Shown: in pieces, positions 43,318 to 56,671 of the stretch
Position numbering within the stretch: position 1 is the stretch's first letter
Layout: every line of letters starts with the position of its first letter
DNA from: Takakia lepidozioides
Taxonomy: Eukaryota; Streptophyta; Takakiopsida; Takakiales; Takakiaceae
Assembly: GCA_030704615.1 (NCBI GenBank)
Contig: CM060732.1
Span: forward strand, 75,249,053-75,313,052
Length of the DNA: 64,000 bases
Direction: 5' to 3'
Program-made: the position numbers and the translations under genes
The notes under the pieces: model-generated
The model's database searches: none
Told to the model about the DNA's origin: nothing
What the model saw: the letters and a program-made list of their open reading frames with translations, nothing else

Positions 43318-43576
43318 AGACTATACCTCTGTTAGTATACCAAACAAGAGCTTGTCCCTTTGACTATACCTCTGTTGAGGTATCACCATATGTGAACCCT
43401 AATATGAGACTATACCTCTGTTAGTATACCAAACAAGAGCTTGCCCATTTTACTATACCTCTGTTGAGGTATCACCATATGTGGACCCTAATCAGCTCAG
43501 ACTATACCTCTGTAAAGGTATCATCAACATAAGGGACCCTAGCAACCTCAAACTGTACCTCTGTTAAGGTATCAAC
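43318..43576 (+). repeat. Six imperfect hairpins in the leader
   Basis: Units of the form ctatacctctgtt(g)aggtat occur at about 43,320, 43,364, 43,409, 43,452, 43,500 and 43,553. Each can pair with itself (tacctc with gaggta or agtata). The first four alternate between two spacer types (ccaaacaagagcttgccc and caccatatgtg), forming two copies of a two-unit repeat. Confidence 0.8.
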
Positions 43577-43599
43577 ATTGAAAGGACTTAGTGAAATTT

Positions 43600-43760
43600 A
43601 AAGGCCTTTGGAGGATTGTTTGGAAGATATTTCAGGGCCCTTGGAGGAGTATTTGGAGGATCTTTGGGGTCCTTGGAGGATTGTTTGGAGGATCTTTGGG
43701 GTCCTTGGAGGAGTATTGGAGGACCCTTCGAGGAGCTTTGGTGGACAATGTTGAAGAGCT
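43600..43760 (+). repeat. GGAGGATTTTTGG-type minisatellite
   Basis: Tandem, degenerate units of about 30 bases such as ttggaggatctttggggtcc and ttggaggagtatttggagg. The exact register is blurred. The antisense strand is open and gives Pro/Ser/Lys-rich peptides (SSKDPKDPPN), which I regard as an artefact. Confidence 0.75.
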
Positions 43761-44404
43761 CTTGAAGGATTGATTGAGGGATATTTGAAGGATACTTGCC
43801 ATGGCCATACAAGCGAGTGGATAGAGAAAGGAGAGAGAGTGGTGGGATGAGAGCATTATGGGATTAGGAATTGCTTTAGTTTCTCTTCTCCATAGTCTTT
43901 CACCATCTCTGCAGGCCAAAACCTTTCCGTAGGTGGAGGCAAAAGTCAGTCCAGGTTTGGGCTGGGGTGTCCTTGCAGGAGCGACACTGTGGAGTGTTTT
44001 TGGTGTGGGGGAGTTGCTGTCTTGATTTTCTTGTGTTTGGATCCCCTCCACACCTGCATGCTTGACTGTGCGTCATGTTAGCTTTGTGTGGGCGCTTGTT
44101 TTCATAGGAGGTTGGTCCGGATTTGATCACCGGCCAATCCTAGAGTGTGCTGTCGGTGGTGAGGCTGGAGTGATGACTAGCAAGACCACCAGTGTTTCTT
44201 CTATGGTGAGGCTGGGTTGATGACCAACAGACCATAGGAGTGCTTGCGGTGGATGCAGGTGCAAGTACAGATCTACGTTAGAAACCTATTATTCATGCTT
44301 GAACCAGTAGCCGCAACAGGTTCTCTACCCGGTTACCTTGTAGATTAAAGTGGGGATTAGAGACAGGTTGACAACCGGTTGGGTTGTGAGTTTTCGTCAC
44401 GGAG

Positions 44405-45589
44405 GTGCCACCAGTTGCTAAGGGGAGTGCCGGTACAAACACCAGCGATACTAGTGGGTACACAAGACGAGGTGTGCGGTTTAGGCCACCTTCACCTTCA
44501 GTGTCTTCTGAGGAAGGTTCAGACTCGGAGTCAGGAGGATTCTCGTCGAGGGTGCAAGTCATTTCCGTGCCATTGATGTGGGACACGATGGAGGAGATGT
44601 ATGGAGCTACCAAGGGGCCACGTAGGTACTCTGGAGCTGTGGGCACCATCGAGCTTGATGACTTCATACAAGAGTTTGACATTGGTGTGATTTGCAGCAA
44701 ATGCGCAATCCACAACTGTTTACGCCCTTTATGGCGTGGAAGGGGATATTCCAGTACCTTGAGGGGTTGCAGGAGTTGCCAGCTAGGCCAGCCATTGAGT
44801 GCAGTATGGTGACTCTTGGGGTAGTCTTGGTGGACAATCAGGATGGAGTGTTTCAATTGGGTGGCCCAGCCGGGAGGAGGTATAGGCCACTGCGGGTCTT
44901 GTTGGACTCGGGAGCACAGCCATTGATGTTGGGGAGAGCAGCAATTGCAGGCTTGGGCCTTACAGAGCCTTGCCTTTTCCAAATTCAAACATCTTTGGGC
45001 GGTTCAGAGAAGGCACGAGGGATTACACGCCATGAGCTCTTCATTCGATTGTAGCCAGATCATCCTACAGATGACTCTGTCATGAGAGCTAAAGCCATTG
45101 TTACGAACGCGATGTCTTATGATGTGCTTGTTGGTGGGGTTGTGTTATACCCGATGAGCTTTACTTTGGACTTTTGGGAAGAAAGGACATCCTACAGGCC
45201 GGAATGGCAGTCAGGGGATGGTCGACGTGCACTACTTCCAGTCCGGTTTATTGGGAATGTAGCAGTGGATCATAGGAACATGATGCCCACATTGGCTGCA
45301 TTCTCAGGGGTGGTGGCTTGGGGTGGTGAGCTCTTAGAGGGCAATAGCCATGCAGATGATAGACCACCACCTGATGAGGACAAACAATTGGCATACAAGG
45401 CTGATTTGCTTCCTCATGTGCTTGTTCATATTCCACTGTGGGATACAGTTGGGAATTTGCATCGAGTAGCAGGCGAGTGTGTGCACCAAGCATGGCAGGA
45501 GGCCTATCCATTGGTGAGTGAGGGGAGTTCAGTGACATCACCCGGACCTCCTCAGTTAGCTCCTTTGGACACAATGCCCATTACCTGGC
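44405..45589 (+). pseudogene. Copy 2 gag remnant fused to protease
   Basis: MEEMYGATKGPRRYSG (about 44,591) and the FIQEFD block match gag of copy 1 to FQYLEG (about 44,763), where the sequence jumps directly to LPARPAIECSMVTLGVVL, equivalent to the region before the protease. The capsid core and both zinc knuckles are deleted. The protease site LLDSGAQPLMLG is intact at about 44,897. A TAG at 45,053 replaces a Gln codon of copy 1. Confidence 0.85.
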
Positions 45590-46570
45590 AACCACCCGAC
45601 TCAGGGATTTGTTTGCTAGACATGTTTGGAGGCATGAGCACTGGGCTTGCAGGAGTGTTGCAAGCAGGGATTGAAGTACGCAAGTACTTGTATGTGGAGA
45701 AGGATGAGATAGCTCGGCGTATTTCTATACGCCACATCGCTTTGCTCACACACCGGTATTCTGAGTTGGTGCCTCTCTCAGCAAATCAAGGGTATCAAAA
45801 GGCCTTGCCAGCAGACATTATCTTGCTGGGGGCGGATGATTTGGACCAGCATGGTGCCATTGACTTGGTGATAGCTGGATGGACTTGCCAAGGACACTCT
45901 CCCGCAGGTCATGGGAATGGCTTGCATGATGCACGATCGCATTTCTTCTGGGAGATGTTGAGAGTGTTGCGTGACTTGCAGACGAGGCAAGTGCAACCTC
46001 TAGCCTATATCTTGGAGAATGTTCCTCTTATGGGGGGCTCTCGGGCCAGGGTTATGACCAGTGTACATCAGGTGCGGTCTTGGATTGGATCGGCGGTGCT
46101 ATTGGATGCAGCAACTGTGGGATCACGAGCGCATCGACCTTGATTGTGGTGGACCAATCTTGCACCACCAGAACTGCTCAAGAGAGCATACGATTCAATT
46201 CAACGGCCACCCAATCTCACAGTTGATGGCATTTTGGACCAATGGAGGCAACCACAGAGGGTGCGACATGATGACCGTCCACCTCTAGCAGTGGTAAATC
46301 GAGTGGGGCAGCCACGTGCAGCCTTGCATACGCTCATGAGCTTTCCCTCGTCTCATGCTTTTCGAGACAATGGTCCTGGATTGATTTGGGACAGTGTGCT
46401 ACAGTAATTGGTGGAGCCCAATGCGGATGAGCGAGAGCGGGCAATGGGATTTGCCACGGGCACTACAGCTGTGCCAGCTCTGTCAGAGGCTTCATGACGC
46501 TAGGTGTTGGATCAGGCAATGGATCTCAATTGTTTGACATGGGTCATTGGCTTGTGCATGGCTGAACAAC
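45590..46570 (+). pseudogene. Copy 2 C5-methyltransferase domain, motif IV altered
   Basis: Motif I LLDMFGGMSTG, motif II YVEKDE, motif V HFFWEMLRVL, motif VI YILENVPL and motif VIII GSRAHRP followed by TGA are collinear with copy 1. They remain in one frame from 45,082 to 46,143, which shows that the frameshift at 5,740 in copy 1 is a later defect. The catalytic loop reads AGWTCQGHSPAGHG: the Pro before the nucleophilic Cys is Thr, a substitution expected to harm catalysis. Later parts (ERERAMGFATGTT, LDQAMDLNCLTW) are interrupted by stops at 46,405, 46,495 and 46,501. Confidence 0.85.
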
Positions 46571-46923
46571 GGAGATTGCAAGCACTGGTGGCTACTTCTG
46601 CACTTCCATTGGATATTGCACCATCTCTGCCAACCAGGACGGTGGAGGCAGTGAGCGGGGGCGAGCACATGATCATGGGGTGCAAACACCCATGGCAGAT
46701 GTGGGATGAGATGCGCAAAGAGAGAGAGTCATTGGATCTCTCAAGCAGTATGAGGAGTGGGAGAGCCAACACTAAGGATCAGTTGGCGGCCAATGTGACC
46801 AATGCTTTTGAAGAGGTTGAGAATGTTTCTTCCCCAGAGGATGTTCTCAAGGTGGCTATGGCGGAGCAAGTGGAGGCTACGCCACGGTCAAGGTGGGCGG
46901 ATAAAGCCCAAGAGGTTGCTATC

Positions 46924-46932
46924 TAGCAACCA
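46924..46932 (+). promoter_or_regulatory. Candidate readthrough signal, copy 2
   Basis: TAG at 46,924-46,926 followed by CAACCA, identical to 6,602-6,610 in copy 1, at the same point in the polyprotein, with the downstream frame continuous. The codon before it differs (ATC here, ACA there). Unlike the other stops of this copy, it is shared by both elements. Confidence 0.6.
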
Positions 46933-49640
46933 AAGGATGCGTCTCCTACTTCCAAGCCTGGTGTACCCAAGGTTGCAGTCACTGAGGACAACTGGGAACC
47001 AGATGTTGGACCTACAGTCACCGGAGGAGAGAGGCGGAGGATCCAGTGATTTCTAAGGGCTTATAGAAATTGCTTTGCCTTCGGTTTGAAGGATTTGGGG
47101 AGTTTAAAGGACCAGGAGATTCGTATTGATTTGACAAGTGACATGCCAATTTTTCGAAGGCCCTACAGGTATAGTGATATGGAGAGGTCTTTGATCCAGT
47201 CACGGACTATGGAGTTGTTCAAAGCTGAATTGGTGGAGTTGTCAGGTGGGGAGTATGCCTCGGCAACGGTGATGCCAGCTAAGAAAGATATCTATGGCAA
47301 TTGGACAGAAAAGAGGATGTGTGGGGCCGTCCTGTGAACCGTCAGACTAAGTCCGATAGATATGCCATGCCAACTCCAGAGGAGATCTTTGATGCCATTG
47401 GGCATGCAAAGGTGTTTAGCACATTGGACTTGCGATCTGGTTACCACCAGTTGCCAATCAAGGAGGCTGACAAGCAAAAGAGGACATTCTGGGGGATTGA
47501 CCAACATGGGAAGGATTGCTTGTACCAATGGCAGTTCCTACCGTTTGGGTTGAAGAATGCTCCTGCAGAGTTTCAGAGGGTCATGGATAGGATTCTTGCG
47601 GGGCTAGACTTCGCCCGGTGCTACATTGATGACCCATCATCATCTTTAGTGCTACGATTGAGGAACACGAGAGACACCTTCAGATGGTGTTTGAGCGTTT
47701 GAGAGCGCTTGGGTTGAAATTGCACCCTGGGAAGTGCAAGTTCTTCAACAACCAGATTGAGTATTTGGGCCACATGATATACCCTGGAGGATTGGGTGTT
47801 CAAAAGACGAAGGTGGAGGCCATTGCAAGCATTCCACACCCCATTGATGTTATCAGAGTTCGTGCTTTTATGGGGTTGACAAACTACTATCGATGGTTTG
47901 TTAAGGGGTTTAGCAGCATTGCAAAGGCTCTTACCAAGTTGACCAAGGCGGGTCAGGAGTGGCAGTGGGAGGAGGAGCAGGAGGAAGCCTTTGAGGAACT
48001 CAAGGCTCGATTGACTTCTGCGCCTATTCTGAGGCGACCTATTCGGGGGCGGTCTTTCTAGCTACATACGGATTGGTATGCTGGGGATTGGAGCAGTGCT
48101 CACACATGTGGATGATGAGGGAAGAGAGTTCATAGTGGCATATGTTAGCCGCTCGAACAATGATGCCGATGCGAAGAATAGTTCCTATGAAGGGGAGTGT
48201 CTAACTGCAGTATGGGCAGTGACACATTTTAGATGCTACCTCTATGACAATCTCTTCACCCTTGTCACGGATCACCAATCATTGAAGTGGTTGATGGAGT
48301 CAGACAAGCTTACAGGAAAGCTTGCACGGTGGGTATTTATGCTTCAAGAGTACGACTTCCAGGTGGTGCATTGAGCCGGAATAGTCAACCGGGATGCGGA
48401 TGGATTGAGTCACAATCCATGCACAAGTGAGCTTGATGATACAGGAGCTCGTTGGCATGGTGAGACGGACGAGGAGATGGTGCCAGGATGGCACGCATTT
48501 GCCTTTTTATGCATTCTAGCAATGGGAGCTCAAGCTGGTCCATCCCATGCGATTGGTCATAGAGATGGTGTGCATGACTATCTAGAGATCAGTGAGGAGC
48601 TTGGTGGTGCTAAGGATGTACATGAAGATGCAGCAGTGTTGGCCTACCTTCGTACTAGAGAGACAACAACTAGTGTGACTGCTAAGGAGAGAGATCAGAT
48701 TCTACAACGAGCTAAGAGGTTCAAGTGGGAGGGGACTTACCTACTCCAAGTATGGGAGGATGGACGAGTGAGGATTGTGCCTCATCCAACACAACGAGCG
48801 CGATTGGTACGCCATGCCCATGAGGAGTTGGGACATTTTGGGGTGCGGCGCACTCATAGTTTGCTGCAATGACAGTATTGGTGGCGGGGCATGCACACGG
48901 ATGTGCAATAGTTAGTGGCAAGGTGCATGGTGTGTGATAGTGTGCGGGCTTCTTTCAATGCACCTACTCCACAATTGCATCCTTTACCCATTATGGGTTT
49001 GGGCTATCATTGGAGTCTTGATTTCGCAGACCCATTGCCACCAACGATTCGTCATAACAAGTATGTGCTGGTGATGGTGGAACATTTCTCCAAATGGATT
49101 GAACTGGTGGCATTGCCTGACAAGGCAAGTGAGGGGGCTGCGTATGCATTCTTAGATCGATTGCTTAGCCAATTTGGTGCTTCAGTTGAGGTACTCATAG
49201 ATTAGGGGAGAGAGTTCTTAGGAGAGTTTCAGGCTTTGTGTGAACAAGCCTTGATAGATCACCGCACTACTTCTCGGGATCATCCCGAGGCTGATGGCTT
49301 GGCCGAAAGGGTTGTGCAAACAGTCAAGCAAGGTCTGCGGATGGCTTTGCAGAAGGGACACTTGGGAGATTGGGACCTTCAACTACCTTGGTTGGCCATG
49401 GATTACAGGTTTAGCAAACAAGCATCACTTGCCTCGTTCTCGCCTTATTTCCTTCTCTTTGGCCAAGAGCCAGATTTGCCTGCATCTATTCGCAGGGAAA
49501 CTGCAGTAGTCCTCAACCTTGATGATCCGGATGTGTGGACACAAGCATGTGCCCAACGGGCAGAGTTGTTCAAGAGAGTCATGCCTATGGCTTTTGATAA
49601 CCTTGCTATTGCCCAACACCGAGACACATTGAGGTACGCC
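46927..49640 (+). pseudogene. Copy 2 Pol: RT, RNase H and integrase, heavily broken
   Basis: Collinear with the intact Pol of copy 1. RT palm blocks are FSTLDLRSGYHQL and CYIDD, but a 2-base insertion immediately after YIDD (about 47,633) and a 4-base loss near 47,325 shift the frame, and TGA at 47,047 precedes RT. RNase H is cut by TAG at 48,058 and TGA at 48,372. Integrase has stops at 48,870, 48,907 and 49,203; the last follows the second catalytic Asp. HHCC and ADGLAERVVQ blocks remain readable. It encodes no functional enzyme. Confidence 0.88.
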
Positions 49641-49645
49641 ACTAT

Positions 49646-50062
49646 ATGTGGAGGAGGATATCGGCCAGGTGTTCGGCGTTTCCATTATGGGACTATGTGT
49701 ATCTGCAGCAGACAATGCCTATGACCTTGGATGTCACAGCTGGTTATGTGATTCTAAGGGTCTGGGAGGTGTTGCCTTCAGGAGTGTTGATTCTGGAGGG
49801 TCGAGATGGCATGGTATGGAAGGATCATGTGCGCAATTGTACGCCATGTCACCTTCCACATGTGGATGGAAGGATAGATCCCAACCTTACAGTGGTACCT
49901 GCAGGGTTGCGTTGCATGCTATGTGGGCATGCTGGTGGTGCCGCGACCATGTTCGTATGTGGCAAATGCTCAAGGGGGTGGCACATGGGATGCTTGACAC
50001 CGCCACTTGAGGAGGTTCCTAGTGGAGAATGGTTGTGTCCACGATGCCTTGGACAGAGGTAG
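49646..50062 (+). pseudogene. Copy 2 integrase C terminus and PHD finger
   Basis: The PHD finger (CMLC, CGKC, HMGC, CPRC with GEWLCPRC) keeps all C4HC3 ligands, and the preceding ILRVWEVLPSGVLILEG block matches copy 1. It is linked in copy 2 to integrase by a frame change near 49,680. Preservation of every zinc ligand in both copies argues that the finger was under selection in the active ancestor. Confidence 0.82.
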
Positions 50063-50319
50063 TGGGGCATGACAGTGGCGAGGTTGACAAGTGATCCAAG
50101 GTGTAGCTAATGGGAGTTTGATGCCATGGACACCCAATTGAAGCCATGGATTGCACGAAGGCGAGTAGTGATGGGGTTACTTTTGTACCCAGCCTCTTGA
50201 TCTATTGACCTCAGATAGTGGGAGTTGGGCGATTGATGACCAAACGATGATCATATTGGGATGGATACTTGTTAGCTATCTGGTGTTAGAGGGACCTAAT
50301 CACCGGCTAGGGGGGCGAT
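50063..50319 (+). other. Copy 2 3' untranslated region and polypurine tract
   Basis: Non-coding, collinear with 9,739-9,998 of copy 1 (shared agggacctat/aat and ctaggggggcgat). The tract at 50,308-50,318 primes plus-strand synthesis in LTR elements and fixes the start of the 3' LTR at 50,320. Confidence 0.75.
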
Positions 50320-50885
50320 TGTGGTATAGCTTTCTAGGATTGTATGGTGGCCACGATGCTTAGGTGCACGACAGCTGTCATGGTTTTAGTCTTGGTTATC
50401 TAGAATTACCTACTTCTAGTTAACTAGGACATTTTAGATATTTATATTTATATTTTGTGTGTTGGGACTTCATTGGGTGTCACATGCCAAGTGAGGTGTC
50501 CAGCCTCACTTGGGACATGAGGATAGGTTTTCCCCTTGTGAGGATGGAGGAGGCTCATCTTCTTGTAGTTGAGCCTCCATGAGCTTCTCTCACCTCCATA
50601 GCTCTAGGTATTGAGAGGGAGTGTGTTGAGGGCTTTGTAGGGTGGATTCCCTTAGCAAGGGTGCCCTTGGCTTGACTTAGTTTATGTGATAGAGTGGATT
50701 TCACTTGGAAGGACTAGGGCTTGTTCTTAGTGTGATTGCTTCATGCTTTAAGAGTTTTCATTGTCTTCCACTTCTCTCATTTCTCATCTCTTATCTATTG
50801 TGGTATAGCTTTCTAGGATTGTGTGCTTAGATTGTGTGGTGGACAACGATGTATGTTGTGGCACGATGCTTAGGTGCACGATAGC
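50320..50885 (+). repeat. Right LTR region of copy 2
   Basis: It starts TGTGGTATAGC directly after the polypurine tract. The 420-base stretch 50,376-50,795 repeats 41,591-42,009. The opening segment then recurs at 50,799-50,885 (ttgtggtatagctttctagg to gcacgatagc). The order is thus B-A-B, with B the 5' end of the LTR. The diverged fragment at 36,345-36,512 shows the same A-B junction. This may be a tandem LTR remnant or the real LTR end; I cannot decide. Confidence 0.7.
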
Positions 50886-53185
50886 CAGTTCTCAATAGTA
50901 GTATGATTTTCGATTTGCGGACGAGTATCAATAGGATGGTTATTCCAATCTAATACCAGCCGGTTATCAACCCGGGTATAAATAATCAAAATTAAAAATT
51001 AAAATAACCACTAAATCATGGAATTTAGAAGATTTCAATTAATTTCACAAAGAAATTAATTATTATGTTGCAAAATTCAGTTTTGCATTACATGATAACA
51101 ACGTTGCAGATTTCAGTATCCAAGCTTAGTTAATCCCTAAAGGACGAGCTATTTTTTGGTGGCCCACTAAAAAGGGTGCATACCCTTATGGACCAGGGTG
51201 TAATTTCTTACCCCCGATCATCCATGGGGATGAACCTTATACTTATGTGCGTATCTACTAGATCCATGTCATGTAAAAAATATAGGCAAATTGACCCTTG
51301 CATTCTGGAGATTATAACAAACTAATATGCCCCAATTTGTAAATATATTCAAGAGTTGCATGGAAAAAATTGTTTGACCACAAAATTGAAGTATCAAGTT
51401 GAATCTTTCTAGACAAAGGCCCTCCATAATCTGATTATATGGCACCTAAACTACTGCCTCCCCCAAAAAAATGACCAAAATTCCAAAATTTCAGATAGGC
51501 TGCTTTGTATGTGAAATTTGGGGGGTAAATTATCTTGTTTTGGCTTCTTTCCCAAGTATACCCATGAGGTGACATTTGTTTTCCAATTCTGGTAAGTAAG
51601 TGCACAGTAACATTTCAAGGTGCCTTGTCCAAATTTTTTGGCATTATGATAAATTTTCCGCCCTAGATGTTATCTTGAAGATTGCCCATTTGGCTACCAC
51701 GTAGGCAGGTCAATGGTGCTCTAACACTGGATCTCCTGAAACCCTGGCACTTTGCAAAATTTTAGGGAGCAAAGCTTTTATGGATTTTTGGTGCTGTAAA
51801 TTCCCACATGTGCTCCTCTCTGACATCTACAATTCATCTTCAAGGTTCACTTCTATCCATTATCATCCATGGGAACTGGAGCGTGGCAAGTAATCTCACG
51901 CCACCCGATTCGGGTCGCGTCGTCCTTTGGGGATTAAAAGAAGCCTGATTGCAACCCTCATCTTCAAATAAACCAGCATCTGCAATGAGGTCCTCATAAG
52001 ACACCCTATATATGCTAAAAATAAATAAAGAATAAGGGCGGGCCCACCCTACATGTGGTAGTGGCGGGCCCTTGGGGCTGGACATGCCCTGCCTGACATG
52101 TGCACCCTCTTACCCTGACCCTGACATATTGTGTACCCGCCAATTTTGTATTCAAACCATGGTATAGTTCTTGTTTTTGCCCATAATAGGGGTATGCACC
52201 CCGGTATTGCCTTGGCAATACCAGCCGGTCCGGTTATCAACCATAGTATTGGAATTGCCAATACCAGCCGGGTCGGTTATTCAATACCCTGGTTGATACC
52301 CGGCCAGACCCTATATACCAATCCAACAGTGGTACAGGCAAGCAAGCTGTCTACAAAAGCACATTTGGGTTGACAATGTAATGGCTTGGTGAAATCATCA
52401 GTGGGTTATGTATTATGTTTCAGGGGGTTTTGCAATTGAGACAGGCAAATGATGTGTACGAGTGCAGCACCATCTCGAAGGGAAGCTCCGCCTGGGATAT
52501 TTCAACGGAACCACCAGTCTGAGGTTCAACTTCATAAACTTCTGGTTAGCCTTCTTCAAATGACCTGCAGAGTTCTGTTCACGGGGAGTGATGTTGAGGT
52601 CCGCACAGGCACATCTGCTACCTTGTCTTTGGGTCAATCAATATGAATTAATGCTTTCATAAAGTTGTAAGCACTTTCCAGGAAATCTCAATACATGTTC
52701 ACCAACAATGCTCACAAATAAGCAAGACCCTCTCAAGTCTTGCATCTCACATATCAATCTAGTTGACTGTCTAGCAGACCCTAAGGCTCCTTGGAGCCAC
52801 TTCAAATCGTCCCTGCTTCTCCACATACTAGTGGGAACCATGCAGACTTTCAAGTCTCTGGTAAATTCATAGCCAGAAAATCCACAGGTGTTACCAACCC
52901 TATTTGCCAGGAGAATGGAATGGACTACTATATGGATAGTGTTAGCTATCCTGTGTATGAATACATCACTTGAGCTCAAGGACAGGTGTATGATTCACTT
53001 TGATGTGTTCCAAAGTTGCTATGACAGGACATGACGAGCCTTATCTGATGGAGATCAAGAGCACTCACAATTCAAGTTGATGGCAACAAGAACAGTGTAG
53101 ATCATCGGGTTAGTAGCCAATATGACTTTCCACTCTTGGTTGAATGAGTGTCTCATCATCATGTATATGTGAAATTTTAACTACA
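50886..53185. other. Gene-poor interval, repeated ATACCAGCCGG motif
   Basis: No gene recognised. Short degenerate repeats around aataccagccggt appear at about 50,961, 52,217 and 52,258 here and at 41,497 and 41,548 left of the retrotransposon, often with a mirrored ccgggtatt, like the ends of a small foldback element. The 90-bp block at 52,515-52,604 repeats 41,377-41,466. 52,650-53,185 may be the 3' flank of the minus-strand gene that follows. Confidence 0.45.
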
Positions 53186-56154
<2,969 letters not shown>

Positions 56155-56635
56155 CGCTTCCCTTTTCCACCACAAGAAATCGGGGAGAGAAATATCGCTA
56201 AGTGTTCTTCTTATTGATCTGAAACATAATCAGCACGCGAAATGGAAGCCTCTCTAAAATTCCTTAACCTTAAACTTCTTACAGGTCTTTCTCTCTATCT
56301 TCTACTTACATCGAAATTCTCCCTGAAGAAGGATCCTGAAACACATACATACAATAAGAAACGTAGTGTAGATTGCTATAGTCCTACAAAACAATGGAGG
56401 ATTTGAACAGAGCTGAGGATTAGGAGAGCTAGCAGAGAGGAGGGAGGACTCGTTTGAACGAGACTGTTTGCCGCGCTTCACTAGTAAATACTAGTAGTTA
56501 GTAAGTTACTAGTAACTAACTCTAGTTACACTAAAACAAAACCCTAAACCCTTCTCTCCCTCTCTGAAAAGAGAGGGTGAACGTATGTGGCCTTTGATGA
56601 GCCCGACCAGTTTGATCGCACGAAGGTTTGATTTC

Positions 56636-56667
<32 letters not shown>
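56155..56667. promoter_or_regulatory. Divergent promoter region with (GA)n tract
   Basis: About 510 bases separate the start codons of the E2 gene (minus) and the L20 gene (plus), so both promoters must lie here. A (GA)n run of about 14 units (56,640-56,667) ends exactly at the L20 start codon. Short direct actagta/agttagt repeats occur at about 56,480-56,520. No clear TATA box was seen, as is usual for housekeeping genes. Confidence 0.6.

Positions 56668-56671
<4 letters not shown>

Larger units (their letters stand above)
42010..44404 (+). other. Long retrotransposon leader of copy 2
   Basis: Untranslated in all likelihood; no known domain. It contains runs of gagagctt/aaggcttgcaagg-type repeats (42,060-42,240), a hairpin array (43,318-43,576), a short minisatellite (43,600-43,760) and the segment conserved with copy 1 (43,930-44,270). 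Its length (2.4 kb) is unusual for a Ty3 element. The frame at 42,634-42,900 is probably chance. Confidence 0.6.
41591..50885 (+). mobile_element. Ty3-type retrotransposon copy 2, gag-deleted
   Basis: Same family as the element at 1,961-10,080, flanked by direct repeats 41,591-42,009 and 50,376-50,795 that differ at about eight of 420 positions. A long untranslated leader (42,010-44,400) precedes the gag start. About 1.7 kb equivalent to 2,802-4,511 of copy 1 (rest of gag, zinc knuckles, linker) is missing at about 44,770. Protease, methyltransferase, RT, RNase H, integrase and PHD finger follow, with about eleven in-frame stops and several indels. It cannot be autonomous. The close LTR match contrasts with the heavily damaged coding part, suggesting a defective copy mobilised in trans. 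Confidence 0.88.

Noticed and set aside
44293-44988. 231-codon minus-strand frame
   Set aside because: Antisense of the gag-protease remnant of copy 2.
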